A stretch of DNA of 64,000 bases from positions 58,007,805-58,071,804 of the forward strand of contig OY755237.1 of assembly GCA_963576725.1 (NCBI GenBank), in the 5' to 3' direction. Position numbers and translations under genes: made by a program. Positions 26,601 to 41,600 of the stretch are shown one piece after another. Position 1 is the stretch's first letter. Each line of letters starts with the position of its first letter. Source of the DNA: Azorinus chamasolen (taxonomy: Eukaryota > Mollusca > Bivalvia > Cardiida > Solecurtidae). The notes under the pieces are model-generated. The model was given only the letters and a program-made list of their open reading frames with translations. It searched no databases and was not told where the DNA came from.

Positions 26601-29600
26601 TAAGTGTTCACTGTCAATATATGTGTACAGTATAATTGTATGAACTCTGCTTGTTTATGTTAAGTGTCCACTGTCAATTATGAGCACTGTATACTATCGT
26701 CTGCTTGTTTATGTTAAGTGTTCACTGTCAATACATGTATATGTGTCCAGTATGTGTACTCTGCTTGTTTATGATGTGTCTGCTGTCAGTATATGTGTAC
26801 TATATACTACAATCTGTTTGTTACTACTGTACTTATACGAAGTCAATGAAAACGTTTGCTTTTTTTCTCAGTTCATTCTCATGCATCTGACCAATCAGAT
26901 ACATGTACTTGACTTGAACAAAGACTCAAACTCAGAGGTTGTTTAGCCTCGGGGAATGATTCATGCAAATAACTCTAAAAATGGATGTTGGCACATTGTA
27001 CCAAAAGGGGAACTGGTTTAAACATTTAAACCTTTCCCTCATATAAACCGATTTATACAAACCCTCAGATAATACAAACCCACAGATGATACAAAACCCA
27101 CATGATACAAACCCACAGATGATATAGAAATATGTACTTTAGATATGTCATATGGCACATTAATCTATTACCTAAGATAAACGACCTTTTACTCCTAGGC
27201 AAACAATGTAGAGTCAGGTCAGATGCTCGTTATGATACGTCTAATCAGTGTCTGTCCTGTTTGCTTATGAAATCATTTGGATCCAGTCTGACAGTTTCTG
27301 CCATAAAGAATTCATATAGTTACAGTAAAACAGTAAAAACTCGTTACTACGATTTTTTTAGTAATGAAGAATGTATGTCCCTGTAGGCAGGTGGCTACTT
27401 AATGTAGGATGAAATTAATGCAGAAAGGTCCTAGAGGAAAATGACTGTTACCCGGCATTAACCCTTTCGCTGCCAGTACCGGATCTGTAATTACCTATGC
27501 AAACAGTTTGGATCCAGATGAGACGCCGAGTAACTCGGCGTCTCATCAGGATCCAAATTGTTTGTTACTGTTTTCTTTCTGAAACAAAAATGAAGAAAAT
27601 CAAAAGAATTGAATTTTGTAGCAGACGACAGGGTTAGCAGACGACATAGTTTGGCAGCGAAAGGGTTAAGCTACCATCTGTGTTAAATATCAATAATGAT
27701 ACGTATTTGAGTGTTCGAATAATCGAGTTTTCGCTGTAATATTATCTGTGCCATTTAAGCTTTACATGACTATTAATATGTTCGTTCCCTCCTAGTGACG
27801 CATTTTCGCGCCTCTATAAAAGTCCCATTTTGAAACCATTGTGATAAATAGAACATTTTGTCCATAGGTGTAGATGCTCTATTTATCACAACGGTTTCAA
27901 AACTACGCAACTCTAAAATTCTCATTTTCGATAGTTAATGCTCCTTTTCGGTAGACTTATTCAAAGAGGTTGGGTCTAAAATAGCCTAGGAGAATATGGG
28001 ATTATGAGGTAACATGTTAAGGAAGTGTTGTTATTACTAGCATTTGATGTATGTTGTATCAATAACACCAACATTTATCTGTTTCGTAATTAGTGGCCTT
28101 ATAATGGGTTTTAGCAATGGTTTGACATTAGCCTAATATTGGTATGGCATTCAGGACTGTCATTTGTGACAGTGAAACATTCGATCGTTTATTCTTTGCA
28201 TTTGACTTATTATACAGAAGAAACTGTCTTAAGCGACCTTATATTGACATTTTCATCATTATACATGTATTTCATTTTTGTTTAAAAGTTGTTTCAACTA
28301 AAACGTCACTTGATCAATATTTGGCTGAAATCATATGCATTGTTACGTTGTGTCTCTTTTCTATATATATTGCTACAGTTTTCTGTTTGTTCGATAGTAA
28401 TAAATCCATGAGTAGGTCCGTTATTGGTAATTTTTCTGTAGATCCGTTACTGGTAAATATATCTGTATGTCCTTTATCGGTATATCCTTATGTAAAGCCG
28501 TATCCTTCAGTATCTCCTTCACTGGTAAATCTTTCTGTAAGTCTGTTCTTTGTAAATCCTTCTGTATGTTTGTAACTGGAAACATCCTTCTGGTAAATTC
28601 TCGTGTCTATTATTGATCAATTATTTTGTAAATCCGTTATTTTGTAGGTCCGTTATTACGTTGTGTCTATAGTTTGCATTCATTGGCTAATCCTTCTACA
28701 TTGGATAATCCTTTTGGCAAACGTTCATGAGTTTCATAACGAAGACCTGGGTCCATGCTTATAAAACTTTTAGTTGAGTCTGAGTTCGTTCTCAAGTTTT
28801 TGATTGGTCAGATTTGAGCCTTTGGCTCAAATCTGACCAATCAAAAGCTTAAGAACGTGGACCCAGATGTTATTCGCCGATGCATTAGCATTTATCAAGG
28901 TTGCATTTAAGTTCCGTTACTATTCAAAATAAGCCGATGATATTGTGTTGCAGAGGTATCTACGAAAATGGTTTATTTGGTATCACAAAGGCATATTTCG
29001 ATACAAGTTCAAACTGACAATCTTCATAAGATTATTTGAACATAACTAACACAATGTTTTGTAATTTTATTGAAAGTGTGCGTTTATCGTAGATACTATC
29101 ACTTTAAGACTCATGTTTAGAATCGTTTCGTGGTTTACTTAATCCATTCCTTCAAAGTGATACCTTTTGACGCCCATGTAAAAATGCCTTTCGTAAACAC
29201 TTGTGATAACAGTTTTACAACGATAGTTGCAAAACTACACAATTCTAAAATGTATCCTTTTGCTAGTAAATGATCCTTTTCAGTAGATTAATTTGTTCAA
29301 AGAGGTTGGGTCTAAGAATAGCCTATGAGGGAATGGGCTAAGACAGTTTTACCTGCATATGATACAAAGAAACTTGTGTTATACCTGCAGAGGATACGAA
29401 GGAACTCGTAGAGACGGCGAGGAGAATCCAGAGGGAGCGGCGAATGGAGCAAATGCAGAGAGACCACCTCGCCAGAATGAGAGCTAGGGATAGCAATGAA
29501 GAATGGAAACCTGACCAGCAACCTCCGGCCACCGCCACACCCCAGCCAGCGACCCCGGGGAGGGATGGACTCCTGACCCGTGCGTCGTCCATGCCCAGCA

Positions 29601-32600
29601 CCCCAGCATCTCGTGCATCATTCACCAGCGTACAGAGCGTGAGAACAAAATCCCTTCTAGTCAAAATACGTTCAGATGTAAGTTATCATTACATGTACAA
29701 TAATTTCCAAACCGTAAAGTACGGTTCGAGATCACGAACTCGGATAAATTGAACTTTGGATAACTCGAAGTAAATGTTCGGTCTTTCTAAACTTTGCAAT
29801 ACAGCATTGTTCTAAAATGTATCGCTAGGCATATCTAGAAGCGCTTGTGACAGCTAAATGCAGGTCGAAAGTAATGATGAGCATTAGGTTTTGAACTTGA
29901 GAAATTGTTCAGATTAGAACTTTGATAACTGGAACTTCTATTATCTTGTGGGAGCTTTCACCATTACTTTCGATCTGCATTTAGCTGTCACACGCGTTTC
30001 TAGAATGCGTAGCATTCAGTTTATGAGCCTTATAATATGCAGTGATACACAGTTGCATTAATATTCATGGGGGAAAGGGTTAAACTGGGATATTATAATA
30101 TACAGTAAACTCGTTCAAATAGTCATTTAGAACTCGTTCATATTTCATATTGCTGCAAAAGAAATACATGTACGATGATGAAACCGTGGGCATTTATTGG
30201 AATAGCAAACTGTGTAGACACTGATTAGAATGTTTCTTAAGGAACCCTCTGGTCAGGGTCTATACTGTTTGCCCATGCATGTATGATATAAAGGGGGTTA
30301 AACTGTTCCCTCGCCATTCATTACATATAACAGATTACACTTGAATTTCGATATGTAAATTACTTGAAGATAATAGAAGTTCCAGTTATCCGATTTCAAA
30401 TCTGAGCAACTTCTCAAGTTCACAGTTCACTGACAGCTCTTGTGGGAGCTTTCACCATGTCTTTCGATCTGTATTTAGCTGTCACAAGCATTTCTAGATA
30501 TGCGTAGCTTTCAGTTTATGAGCCTTATAATATGCAATGATTTAAAGCTCATAATGTTTTCAAGTTCTGCATCATAAAATAGGTCTTTTTGGCCATAGGA
30601 GAAGCTGTATAAGCATATCTATATTATTTCATAAGCAAACAGAGCAGACCTTGGTATGTTGGCTCCTATAGGAATCGTCTGATCTGGGTCTGTTCTGTTT
30701 GGAAAAAAGTATTCTTTATCAGATATAGGGTTAAACGGGAGAAAGTTTGTTTACTGGCGTGTACAATGAACCTATTTACAATGTACCTACCAATGTTTGC
30801 CGGACCGATGATTATAATGTGCAATAAATTCTCTTTAAACCGGAATTTTAATATTAAGAAGAATTTAGATGTTTTTTAGGCAGGCGGATTTTTAACCCTT
30901 TCCCTGTTCTATGCTTATTCCATATATCAATACCTACTGAATATTCATGGACAAAATAGTTATAATGAAATATGGAAGGTGGACTATTGTAGCTATTTTA
31001 GAAAGTAAAGAAGCATACCATCAAATTCCATTAGCAAAGAGAGTAGTCCCAGATCGGAGCCGTATAGGAGCCGTCTGTTCTGTGTCTACTATGTTTGCAA
31101 TGGCAGAGAAATGCGTATTTATGGAGTAAAGGGTTAATGGGGTGAAAGTCATACAGACAGATCCTTCCATAATGTATGTGCACACATACATTTCAAGAGC
31201 ATATTACATAATGTATGTGCTTGTTTAGCGGTCGTTATTGTCGCCCTGTATATCATTCTTAATGTTGTCATATTTTCTGGTTCTTCGAAAGCATTGATTC
31301 CAATGATTTTAGATTTGAAAAATGAATACCGCTTAAGCCGGTGCTACGGACTTTTAATAACTGCTCATGAGCAGACTCAATAAAACCTAGTCTGCTATCT
31401 TCTCTTGACGCATTGCTGCTTCCTCCTCCTTTCATATTTTATTTCACGTAGCAATATTAATTTAAAAAGCCAGTTTTAATGAATTTTACCGTATGTCAGT
31501 GTACGCTTTATTCTTTTGCATGCTAAGCAATTTCTTCCTATTACACATTGTTTCCGCTTCATTTTCAATATTTTGAATGCAAGAAACAAGTTGGATGTCA
31601 CTTGCAACAAAAAAAAATGTAGAACCAGATCAGTGGGCCCCAAGACAGTGTTGTAGGAATGGGTTTGACTATCAATACGTACAGAAGACTACATGTCAAG
31701 GAATTAATCATTGCAATCCGGGACACGCACGCATTGTGACTCCTAGAGGATGCACTGGGTCTGCACTGTTTATCATTCGAAATCATTTCACAAATTATAC
31801 TCTTTCATAATGAAAGCTACCATTTACATGTAACAGTGATGGACTATTTCATTTAAAAACAGCGTTTAAAGGGTTAAAATAAATACGGTATATTCCACTT
31901 CTCTACAAGAAAATCAATCACAGTTGCCAAACGGTTCGGATCCTCGTGTGACGCCGAGTAACTTAACGTCTCATCTAGATTCAAACTGTTTGTAAACCTA
32001 TCCACCAGTCCATAGCTTGCTAAAGATTGAATAAGTTTAATTGAGTAAAATTTAGTCTGCTCAATGTACCATTTGATTTAGAAACAGTGTGCATACCTAT
32101 CCTACATTTCCCTACGGCACTTTATTTGTCAAACATTTTTTAATGAAAACGAGCAGCTTCGCGGTCCGTTTGGACCAGAACTATTGGTACAATGTAAATA
32201 CCAGCAGTACGTGTACTGAATATTAACCATGTAACCCTTACAACAATTTTCAAATGGACTGTTCCAATATTCAAACAGATCAAGCTTATGGTGAATATTT
32301 TGTAACATGACAAACAGTGCAGACCCTGATGAGGAGCCCTCTCATCTGGGTCTACACTGTTTGCAAAGGACATAAGCGACTCGTGTCCCGCATTGGAAGG
32401 TTTAACTGAATATTCAATGTGGAAAGGTCTATCAATAATAAACTGTAGAATCCGCTCTGTATGAAAGGCTTAAATTTGCTTGAGGCTTTGGACTGACAAA
32501 CAGTGCAGATCCCGATCAGAGGGTCCCTCTAGGAGCCATCTGATCTGGATCTGCATTGTTTACAACTGCCATCATGGTTGTTTTTTCCGCATTCAAAAGG

Positions 32601-35600
32601 CTACGCCAAATTCTACAATATTTTCATCGGTAATAAATCAAGAAATCGAGCATGCTTGACTATTTTATCACAGCAGTAAACTGCTACAATACTGAACGGT
32701 ACGACATGCACGTAGCATGATACAGAAGAAATGTGACTCATGTATGTACTGTAACAACTCCCACTAAAAGGGTCGCTTCTAAACCCAACTTTTAGTCAGG
32801 TGGTTGCGTGGCAATTTCCTCTATGAATATTCATGTAAGAAATAATGACGTCATGAACATTAATATAATAGCAAATGGACGTAGGAAGTTTTGGCCATAG
32901 CAAAAACTGTACAAATAGATCTATATATTTTAGCAACTAGAGCGGACTCTGATAAGACAGTTCCTATAGGAACCGTCTGATCGGGGTCTACTCTGTTTGC
33001 AAAGACGTATTTGTGGAGTAAAGGTTTAAAACAGGGTGAATAATCATGCAATAAATATAGTAGGTTAATCTGTATAATGGAACATGGACACGGGAGTTTG
33101 GGCCATGGCACAAACTGTAGAATCATATCTATGCTATTTAATAAGCAAACAGGGCAGACCCTGGTCAGACAGCTCATACAAGAGTCGTCTGATCTGGGTC
33201 TACTCTATTTGCGAAGACATAGACATGCATATTTTTGGAGTATATGTTTAAAGACCGGCAGTAATTTAAAAATCCTGTTTAGGAGGGCTTTACTGCATAT
33301 GTTGACTAGCTTAGATAACGTCATCAAGTTCATATGTTATGTAAATGATTTATTATTTTGCACGCATCATGTTGGCGTGCAGTGTGCATTGCCGACCATA
33401 AACCTCTTTCGCACTATATGCGATTTGACTTTCAAACAGGTTGGAGCCTAATGAGATGCCGTGTAACTCGGCGTCTGCTCAGCGTCCAAGCTGTTTGACA
33501 CTCTGTCAATAGCTTCTCAATAGTTTGATCGAATTGGAAGTAGTCAAAATTGCATCAGATCCAAGTTTGGGCAGACACCATTTTTAAACACGCCAAGAAA
33601 TGAACCACTAGTACATGTTATAGCAAAAGTAGGCTACTGCTGTTTGATATGTTCGATACAGTCTGTAAGTCGGCGATGTCTTAATGTTCAGTACATGCAT
33701 TCTCTGCATATTCTGATAAGTCAAATAGTCCATCAGTGTTTAACACAGTATGAAAGGCTTAAACGTGCTACCCTGATTATTGGGCTCCTCTAGGAGCTCT
33801 CTGCCCAGGGCCTGCAATGTTTGAAAATGCGTGTACCGCATTCAAAGTGTTTAGCTATGCGTTGATTAGTTTTTCCGGAATGTTTTTAGCCGTTGATATA
33901 TGGGAACCTGATTTTAAGCAGATTAAGGATGATAGATATTTGCATACTTGGGACTCTCAATATAGTTTTGACAACAGGTTATGGCATAAAATGTATGCAT
34001 ATGCCCTTAGTACCCTACCTGTTTAACCCTCTACCTGTGAATATTACATGAAAGAAAATATTACATGATGAGTATATGTTAGCTGGATCTTTATAATTGC
34101 ACATGAAAACGAGATTTTGGCCAAAGCAAGAAGAAACATGTTAAAACGATATTTCACAAACAGAATAGACTTTGATCAGACTATTCCTGCAGGAACTGTC
34201 TAAGCTGGGTACATGTATGTTCTCTTTGCAAAGGTGCTAAAATGATGATCCTCTGTCAGCCAAAGGGTTAACCTGTAAAATTATGTCTGTCCGTATTTGC
34301 GTCCATCTTTGTAAAACGTCTGGCCATATACAGTAAAACCCCGCTAATGCGACCACCTAAAAGAGGTATAAATCTGGGTGCTAGATGCAGATGGTAGCTT
34401 AATGCAGGACAAAAGTAATGCAGAAAGCTCCTAGAGGAGCTTTCTGCATTACGTTTGCCCTGCATTAAGCAACCACCTGCTTATAAAGACAGATATGTTT
34501 ATTCATTAAGTGGTCGCATTAGAGGGGTTTTACTGTACAATGTACAGTTGAACTTCGATATCACGAACTCGGATTACTCGAAGTTCTAAATAACACGAAG
34601 CGAAGGTTTGGTCATTTCAAAAAAATAAAATACATGTATAGAATTGCTCTAAAATGTATCACTACGCACATCTAGAAACACACGTGTCAGCTTAATGCAG
34701 GTAGAAAGTAATGCTGAGAGCTCTTACAGTTTTTACATTGTTTGCTTAGACAAAAATGTAGAATCAGCTCTGTATGATGCCATAAGTAAACAGAGCAAAC
34801 TCTGATCAGAAGGCTCTTACATGGGTTGTCTGATTCGGGTCTACTCTGTTTGCAAAGGCGTGAAAGGCGGTTATACGAAGGAAAGGGTTAAGGACATTAT
34901 AGCTCAATTATTAATTTTGTAATTCGTCGTTCAAACCTTATCATAGTTATTTGTATTCTGACAAAATGTCAAAATCATGCAAGAAAAATATCCTCCACAG
35001 GCACATTCTAATAGTGGGCACTAACTTATATGTTAATAATCTGAATGGTGACTTTTCAAATTGTAATGGTCCATCAGTGTTTAATATAGAGTCTATTCAG
35101 TATAAAAAGGTATAACTCACGAGGTGACTATGCAGACCCTGATCAGAGGATTCATCAATGAGCCATCTCATTTCGTCTACACTGTTTGTAAATGACAATG
35201 CAATTCTTGCCCTCATTCAAACGGTTAAAATACATGTAGGCCGCTGTTTAATGTAGAACAAAAGTGTCACAGGGAGTTTTGAGTATAACCCTTTCTCCAA
35301 TAAGTACGCCTTTCTACGCCTCTGTAAAAGTCATTTTATGAAACCAACGTATTTAAAAAGTTGAGCACTTGCTCTATCTATTCTACAGGTTGTCGACAAC
35401 TGGGATGGACTGAAATCTGTGTTCAAGTACATAGACAGACACGGCACAGCATCAATCACCATACAAGAAATGAAGGTATTAATAGCATACAGTTAAACCT
35501 CGCTGGTCCGAACACTCGTTAATCCGAATCTCATTCATCCGTAGCTCGCTACTCTTAACATAAGTGTCATTGTCAGTCCTTAAGACAGATGGCGGTGCAA

Positions 35601-38600
35601 TCATGCTGAAAGCTTCTCTGAGTTTTTTCTGACTTTCACACTGTGTTAAGCAGATACCTGCCTGAAACTTTATCAATTTTTATTTACTTAAAAGTTCGGA
35701 TAAGCGAAGTGTTCTGTTATAAATAGCATGGTGTGTACAGTAATAGTTATTTGATCACAGTTAACCATTAACCTTTGCAAGATTGTACTATTTGGATTCA
35801 GAGGAGACTTGGAGTTATTCAGTATATAAACTGTTTGACACCCTGATGGCAGTTTTATAGAGAAATTGTATGTACCATATATTTTGAAGATGGAATGCAC
35901 TAAAATTATGCTCTAGGCATATTAACGGTTCGAAGTTATATGAGCTAGAACAAATATGTTGAGTAGCTCCAGTTGAGAAGCACCAGTTGAGTAGCACTAG
36001 TTGAGTAGCAGTAGTTGAGTAGTGCCTGTTGTTTATTAATGTTCAATGATCATAACATTTATAGTACGAAATTTAGCCTGTGGAAACAATATGTCAAAAC
36101 GTAGGGTGTAGTTAAACTATTATTAAAGTTTTGTCTTTGAATTGGAACTGAATCCAGTTAATAGAAAGGTACGTTCGTTTTGCAGTGTTTTCGGGATTCA
36201 ACGCAAACATTAGCTTGCTTTTATTGAATGGTCCTACAAACCATGGTACCTATAACACTTTCTGCTTTGCACTGTTGCAGGAAATCATGAACAACATGCA
36301 TTTTTCACTTGACGAGGAGGAGAAGGCGGAGTTATGTAAACGTTTTGACATGCAGAGAAATGGCCGGTAAACTATATTTATTATATATAATTAACCTATA
36401 GGAGACGCAAAACTAATTTATACAGCTTCTGCTGGAGTCCTCTGATCAGGGTCGACTCTGTTTGCTTATGCCATGATATAGATCTGATTCTACAGTTTAT
36501 GCCATGGCAAAACTTGACTGTGTTCATATACCATTATAAAATGCAATACAGCGAATCCCCCTCTAAAGCGGACAATTAATAAAGAACATATTACCTCTTT
36601 TAAACCAGGAGATATCTGCATTACATTTGCCCTGCATTAAGCAACTTCCTGATTTTAACCCTTCGCTTGCTATTCACGTCAATATACGTACCTGTAAATA
36701 GTGAAGATCCAGATGAGACAGCTCCTGCAGGAGCTGTCTCATCAGGGTCTGCACTATTTACAAATTGATCGTGCAACCAGCGCACTCCGTAGCAGTCATT
36801 GCACAGCGAAATATGTGTACACAGTGAAGATATATGTAATTATACAACAGGGCATTGGAAAGGAAGGTGAAATGTATTTCAAAATTCAGCAAGCGAAGGG
36901 TTAAGACTCCTATTTTCAATGAATGAATGGCGGCTTGGGACAATTTATACTGTATAACACATGACACATAGCATGTTACATATGCAAAGATAACTGTAAC
37001 CAAGTTACTTATGCTTACATCAAAATGAATAGTCGGAAACATAGCTGGTTCTTCTGCCATTCATGACTTATATGCAAACAGTTTGTATCCAGACCAAGCC
37101 CCATAAAACATGGGGCCTGATCTGAGATCCAAAGCCTTAAATTCTGAAACCAAAACAATCAAAAAGAAAATTAATAGTCTTGAAGATGTTGTAGATGGCA
37201 GCTAAGCAGCAGACGATAGTGGAATATACAACAAAATAGCGTAGCCCGCAAAGGGTTAAAGACTTGGGAAATAATAATAAAAACAATGCGGGTTATCTGT
37301 TTGTATACGTATAGCAAATGCCCAAGTGTTTTATCTTTGTGTATTGAAATCCTTTCCTGGCGCTGCCTGGATCTTAGTAAATGTATTATTTTTGTTACTA
37401 ATAAAATTATTGTGTGTTGTAGATTTAATTACCTGACGTTTATGAAGTGTTACGCCCAGAGACAAGAGAGGCATGCCAGAACCAAACCATACATCTACAG
37501 CAAATACACTCACCAACTCCAAACACAGGTATGTGAATTAATCCAACCTTTAACCCATTACCTCATAAGCTATTTTTAGATCCAGCCTCTTTGAATATAT
37601 CTACCGAAAAAGGAGCTTTTACTAGAAGAAAAGAAACTTTAGAAACGTGTAGCTACGAAACCATTGTGATAAATAGAGCATTTGCTCCTATGGAGCAAAT
37701 GCTCTATTTATCACAATGGTTTAAAAAAGTGACTTTTACAGAGACGCCAACTGCGCCAATATGCGGGAATGGGTTGATTATTCACCTTTTACCTGATGAA
37801 TATTCATGTAAGAAAAAAATGAATATTAATTACAGTAAAACTCCGATAGTTCGAACTCTAAATCAAGTATCATTTATCGGTCTTTAAGCCATTACCTCAT
37901 AGGCTAACTTTAGATACAACCATTTTGAATAAATCTACCAAAAAGGAGCATTAACTAGAGAAAAGGAACATTTTAGAATTTAGTAGTTTGAAACCATTGT
38001 GATAAATAGAGCATTTGCTCCTATAGGAGCAAATGCTCTATTTATCACAATGGTTTCACAAAGTGATTGTCACAGCGTCGTCAAAAGTCGTCAATATGAG
38101 GGAATGGGTTAAGACAGGTGGCAGCTTAATGCAGGGTGAAAGTCACACAGAAATCTCCTGTAGGAGCTTTCTGCATGACTTTCGCTCTGAATTAAGCAGC
38201 CACCTGCCTAAAAAGACATCAGTTCTTCATTACTATAATTTCGAAGTATCGATATTTTACTGTAGATACATTCTTATTATGATATAGGATCACAACGAGT
38301 TTTGTCCTCGATAGAGCTATAAATTACATATCCCTTAAGCAAACTGACACGCACTTACTGGAGCCATCTCATCTGGATCAACTCTGTGTGTGATGGTGTC
38401 AAAAGGCGTTTCAATCAGGTAAACAGTTAAAATGAATCGACTTCTATTAAATAAAGTTATAATGCAATTTGAAAACGTTTAAAGAACACATTGAAGCTAC
38501 ATGTTTATGATGTGAAAGGGTTTTATTTAAATTACTTTGATATATAGAATTTTACATCTTCCATTGTTCTTGTTGATTCATTGGCTAAATTAGTGTCGGT

Positions 38601-41600
38601 TATGTACTTCTTGCATTGATCTTCATGCTCGAATAGTGTAACTTTGTATCGGTGCATTTGAAAATATTGAAACGTGGACATTTTCAAATTGTGAAAACAG
38701 TGCAAACACAGGGCAGCTGTCGCAGTGACACTCGGTGGCGTACCAAGATCTGCACCTTTTTCAACGGAATTAGGCATTTTTGCATGTACTCTACGTTCCA
38801 ATACATTGTTTACACTTGCACAGGTTTCCTTGTTACTGTAACTCTAATGAATTATCCATTTATAAGTACAGTAAAACCTCTCTATAACGGACACTAAATT
38901 GTGCTAATTAGCTGCTATTTAGGGCAGGTGGCTGTTTAAAGCAAGGTGAAAGTAAAACAGAACGCTCCTATAGGAGCGTTCTGTTTTACTTTCACTTTGC
39001 TTTAAGCAGACACCTGCCTTTAACACAAAATACTTGATGTAATTTAGTGGCCGTTATAGCGAGGTTTTACAGTAATGTGTCTTATCGGGTTATTTATACA
39101 ACCTTAAACTGAAACATAATTATGTGTTAATGTGTTTATTTACTTTCTTAATACGTTGAAATATTTAAAAAAAATGAAAGTATACGAAATTGAGATAACA
39201 CAACAGAATGATGAAATATTGAGTTACAAACTGATTTTGTAGGAGCAATAAATGATTGCTTAAAGTAAGTTTCCCGTGCACATGTGTGATTATAGACGGC
39301 TATGTATAACTGTATTGACGTTGCTAATATCTGCTGTGATACTGGGGGCAGGGCTAGGGACTTGAGTGGGTGTGGCTTCATTGTGTCACGTGAAACACAT
39401 AATCCGTGTTACATTGTATATGTCTTTTCGAGTTAGCAATGTGTGATTACACTGAGGCAAGTACACGAGATATATAAACACAGTGTGTTATACACTTGAG
39501 AGCAAAGTAACATCAATTACCAGAAATAAAAAACCTATATTGGATGCTTGTTTATATGTCAGTTTGAACAATTATAACCAGAGCGCACAACATTCATTGC
39601 GCACCTTGCTAGCCATGTTGTCACCTAATAGTGCAATCACTATCAATCATACAAAGAAAAATGTGGAACAGACTCTCCCCACGAACGATATCGCTTAACA
39701 ACCATCATTGGAAGGCTTGCTGTCTGCTCTTGGGAGACTGGGGTTGGGACATGGGTGGGGTTTCAGTCCATCTTTGTTACTTGTTTTAGCATGTTTATAT
39801 ACACTGGGAGATGGGAAGGGTGGGATTAATCAGCTCACCTTTTTTTTAAAATTTTCTTTTACAATTTCAAATAATGTTTTATCATGTATATATACACACA
39901 GCAAATTTTAAACAGGCCAAGCTTACTGTGAATATCAGGGGTTTCTGTAAAAGAAAAATGTAACATGACAAACAGTGCAGATCCTGATTAGGGATCCTCT
40001 CTTAGCCCTCTCTTATCTTTGTCTACACTGTTTGCAAAGGAATTTAGCTACTAGTTCCCCACACTGAAGGTGTTAAACCAATATTGCGAGATACTCTGAT
40101 TACCGGTGCGTAAGAGGGAGGCGATCACGAGAAATAATAATGAATTAAGTAAACACTGAATGTGAGCCTCCGAAATAGAGAAGTTTGCTCACACGTTTCC
40201 ATTTGTTAAAGACCTTTTAACCATTTGATTGCTGTTCATGTCAATATACCTACCTATAAATGTTGAATACCCTAATGAGACAGTTCCTGCAGGAGCTGTC
40301 ACATCAGGGTTTGCACTATTTACAAGTTGATTGTGCAACTAATGCACTTCACAGCAGTAACTGCACAGAGAAATATTTGTAGACAGTGAAGATATATGTA
40401 ATCATACAACAGGACATGAGTAAAGAAGGAGAAATGTAGTTTAAAAGTCAGCAAGAGAAGGGTTAAGAAACTATTGGCCGAGTATCAAACAGCATTGACC
40501 CGGTTGACACTCCAAGTTACTTGGCGTCTCATCTGGATTCAAGTTGGTTGTAAGTTAGGATCCTGTCACGAATAGTGAGATTATGATTATTACGCTTTCG
40601 TTTCATTCGCTGTATAAGATGTATACACTAAGATGCCTCAAACAACGATACAGATAAGATGCCTAAATTAAAACAGTTTCAAGAATAACTTCTTTCTCCA
40701 CCATTTCGCGAGGAGACGATTCGAAAGAGTGGTCACAACATAGGGTTTGGTGGAGAAATGACGAATTTAGTATTTGAGTACTCACGTTTATCTGTAGCTC
40801 TGCTTAAAGCTTACAGTGGGCATATATTTGCTATTAACCTTTATCTACTGAATATTAATGTAAAAATAATGGTATCACGAATGTTAATTAGCTGCTTTTT
40901 ATGAAGTAGATAAGCTGTAAAATTATATCTATATAATACCGTATACTAAACAATCAAAGCAGACCCTGATCAGGTGACTCCTATAGGACACGTCTGATGT
41001 GGGCCTGTTCTGTTTGCAAATGCGTCCAAGGGCGCACACTCTGTTGATACGTCTGGTTGGAAATACGCTGTACAGTGGTCCTTCAAATTAAGTTTTGGTT
41101 TAGTTTCGGATTCTTTCAGTTCAATGCTTTTGTTTTCAACTCTTTCGGCGCCAATGTCGCCTGTTGGCACCATTGAAAACAGTGCAGTCCCTTGAAAATG
41201 CGGCATCAGACCTGGGACTTCACTGTTTTCTGTATTTTTTTAGCCCAAGCATACAGGTTTTTTTAAATACACATGTTTTACTAATATACCTTTATTATTT
41301 AGTTTAGAATTATATTTAATATGAAATTATTATTGCAGACGACACTTTTAAATTTGACGCCAAAAGAGTTAATAAAGTTAGTTTGGTCTGTGTGAGCATA
41401 TTTTTTAGTAACAATAAAAACGTCTTTGTTTTAAAGCAAATGAATACAACGCTGTTTTATATTCTGTCTCGAGCGCCGACATTTAAGGTAAATCAAAGAC
41501 ATAGGTTGGTCGTCGGTGTAGATGGTTTTAAGGTCATCGGTTTATTCTTATAATGCCTTAACATAGCTGACTGGTGAACAGCATATCATTTGATATGCAT

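Larger units (their letters stand above)
32747..33297 (+). mobile_element. P element remnant around A insertions
   Basis: Left TA-CTGTAACAACTCCCACTA; GTCAGGTGGTTGCG; right AAAAATCCTGTTTAGGAGGG then CTTTACTGCATA. Confidence 0.55.

Noticed and set aside
26133..26946. Cys/Tyr-rich plus-strand open frames
   Set aside because: They follow the degenerate 56-bp minisatellite; no start context, splice signals or domain.
28144..28575. 143-codon open frame with hydrophobic stretches
   Set aside because: Its second half is a 27-bp tandem repeat and the first half has no recognisable domain; AT-rich chance frame is more likely.
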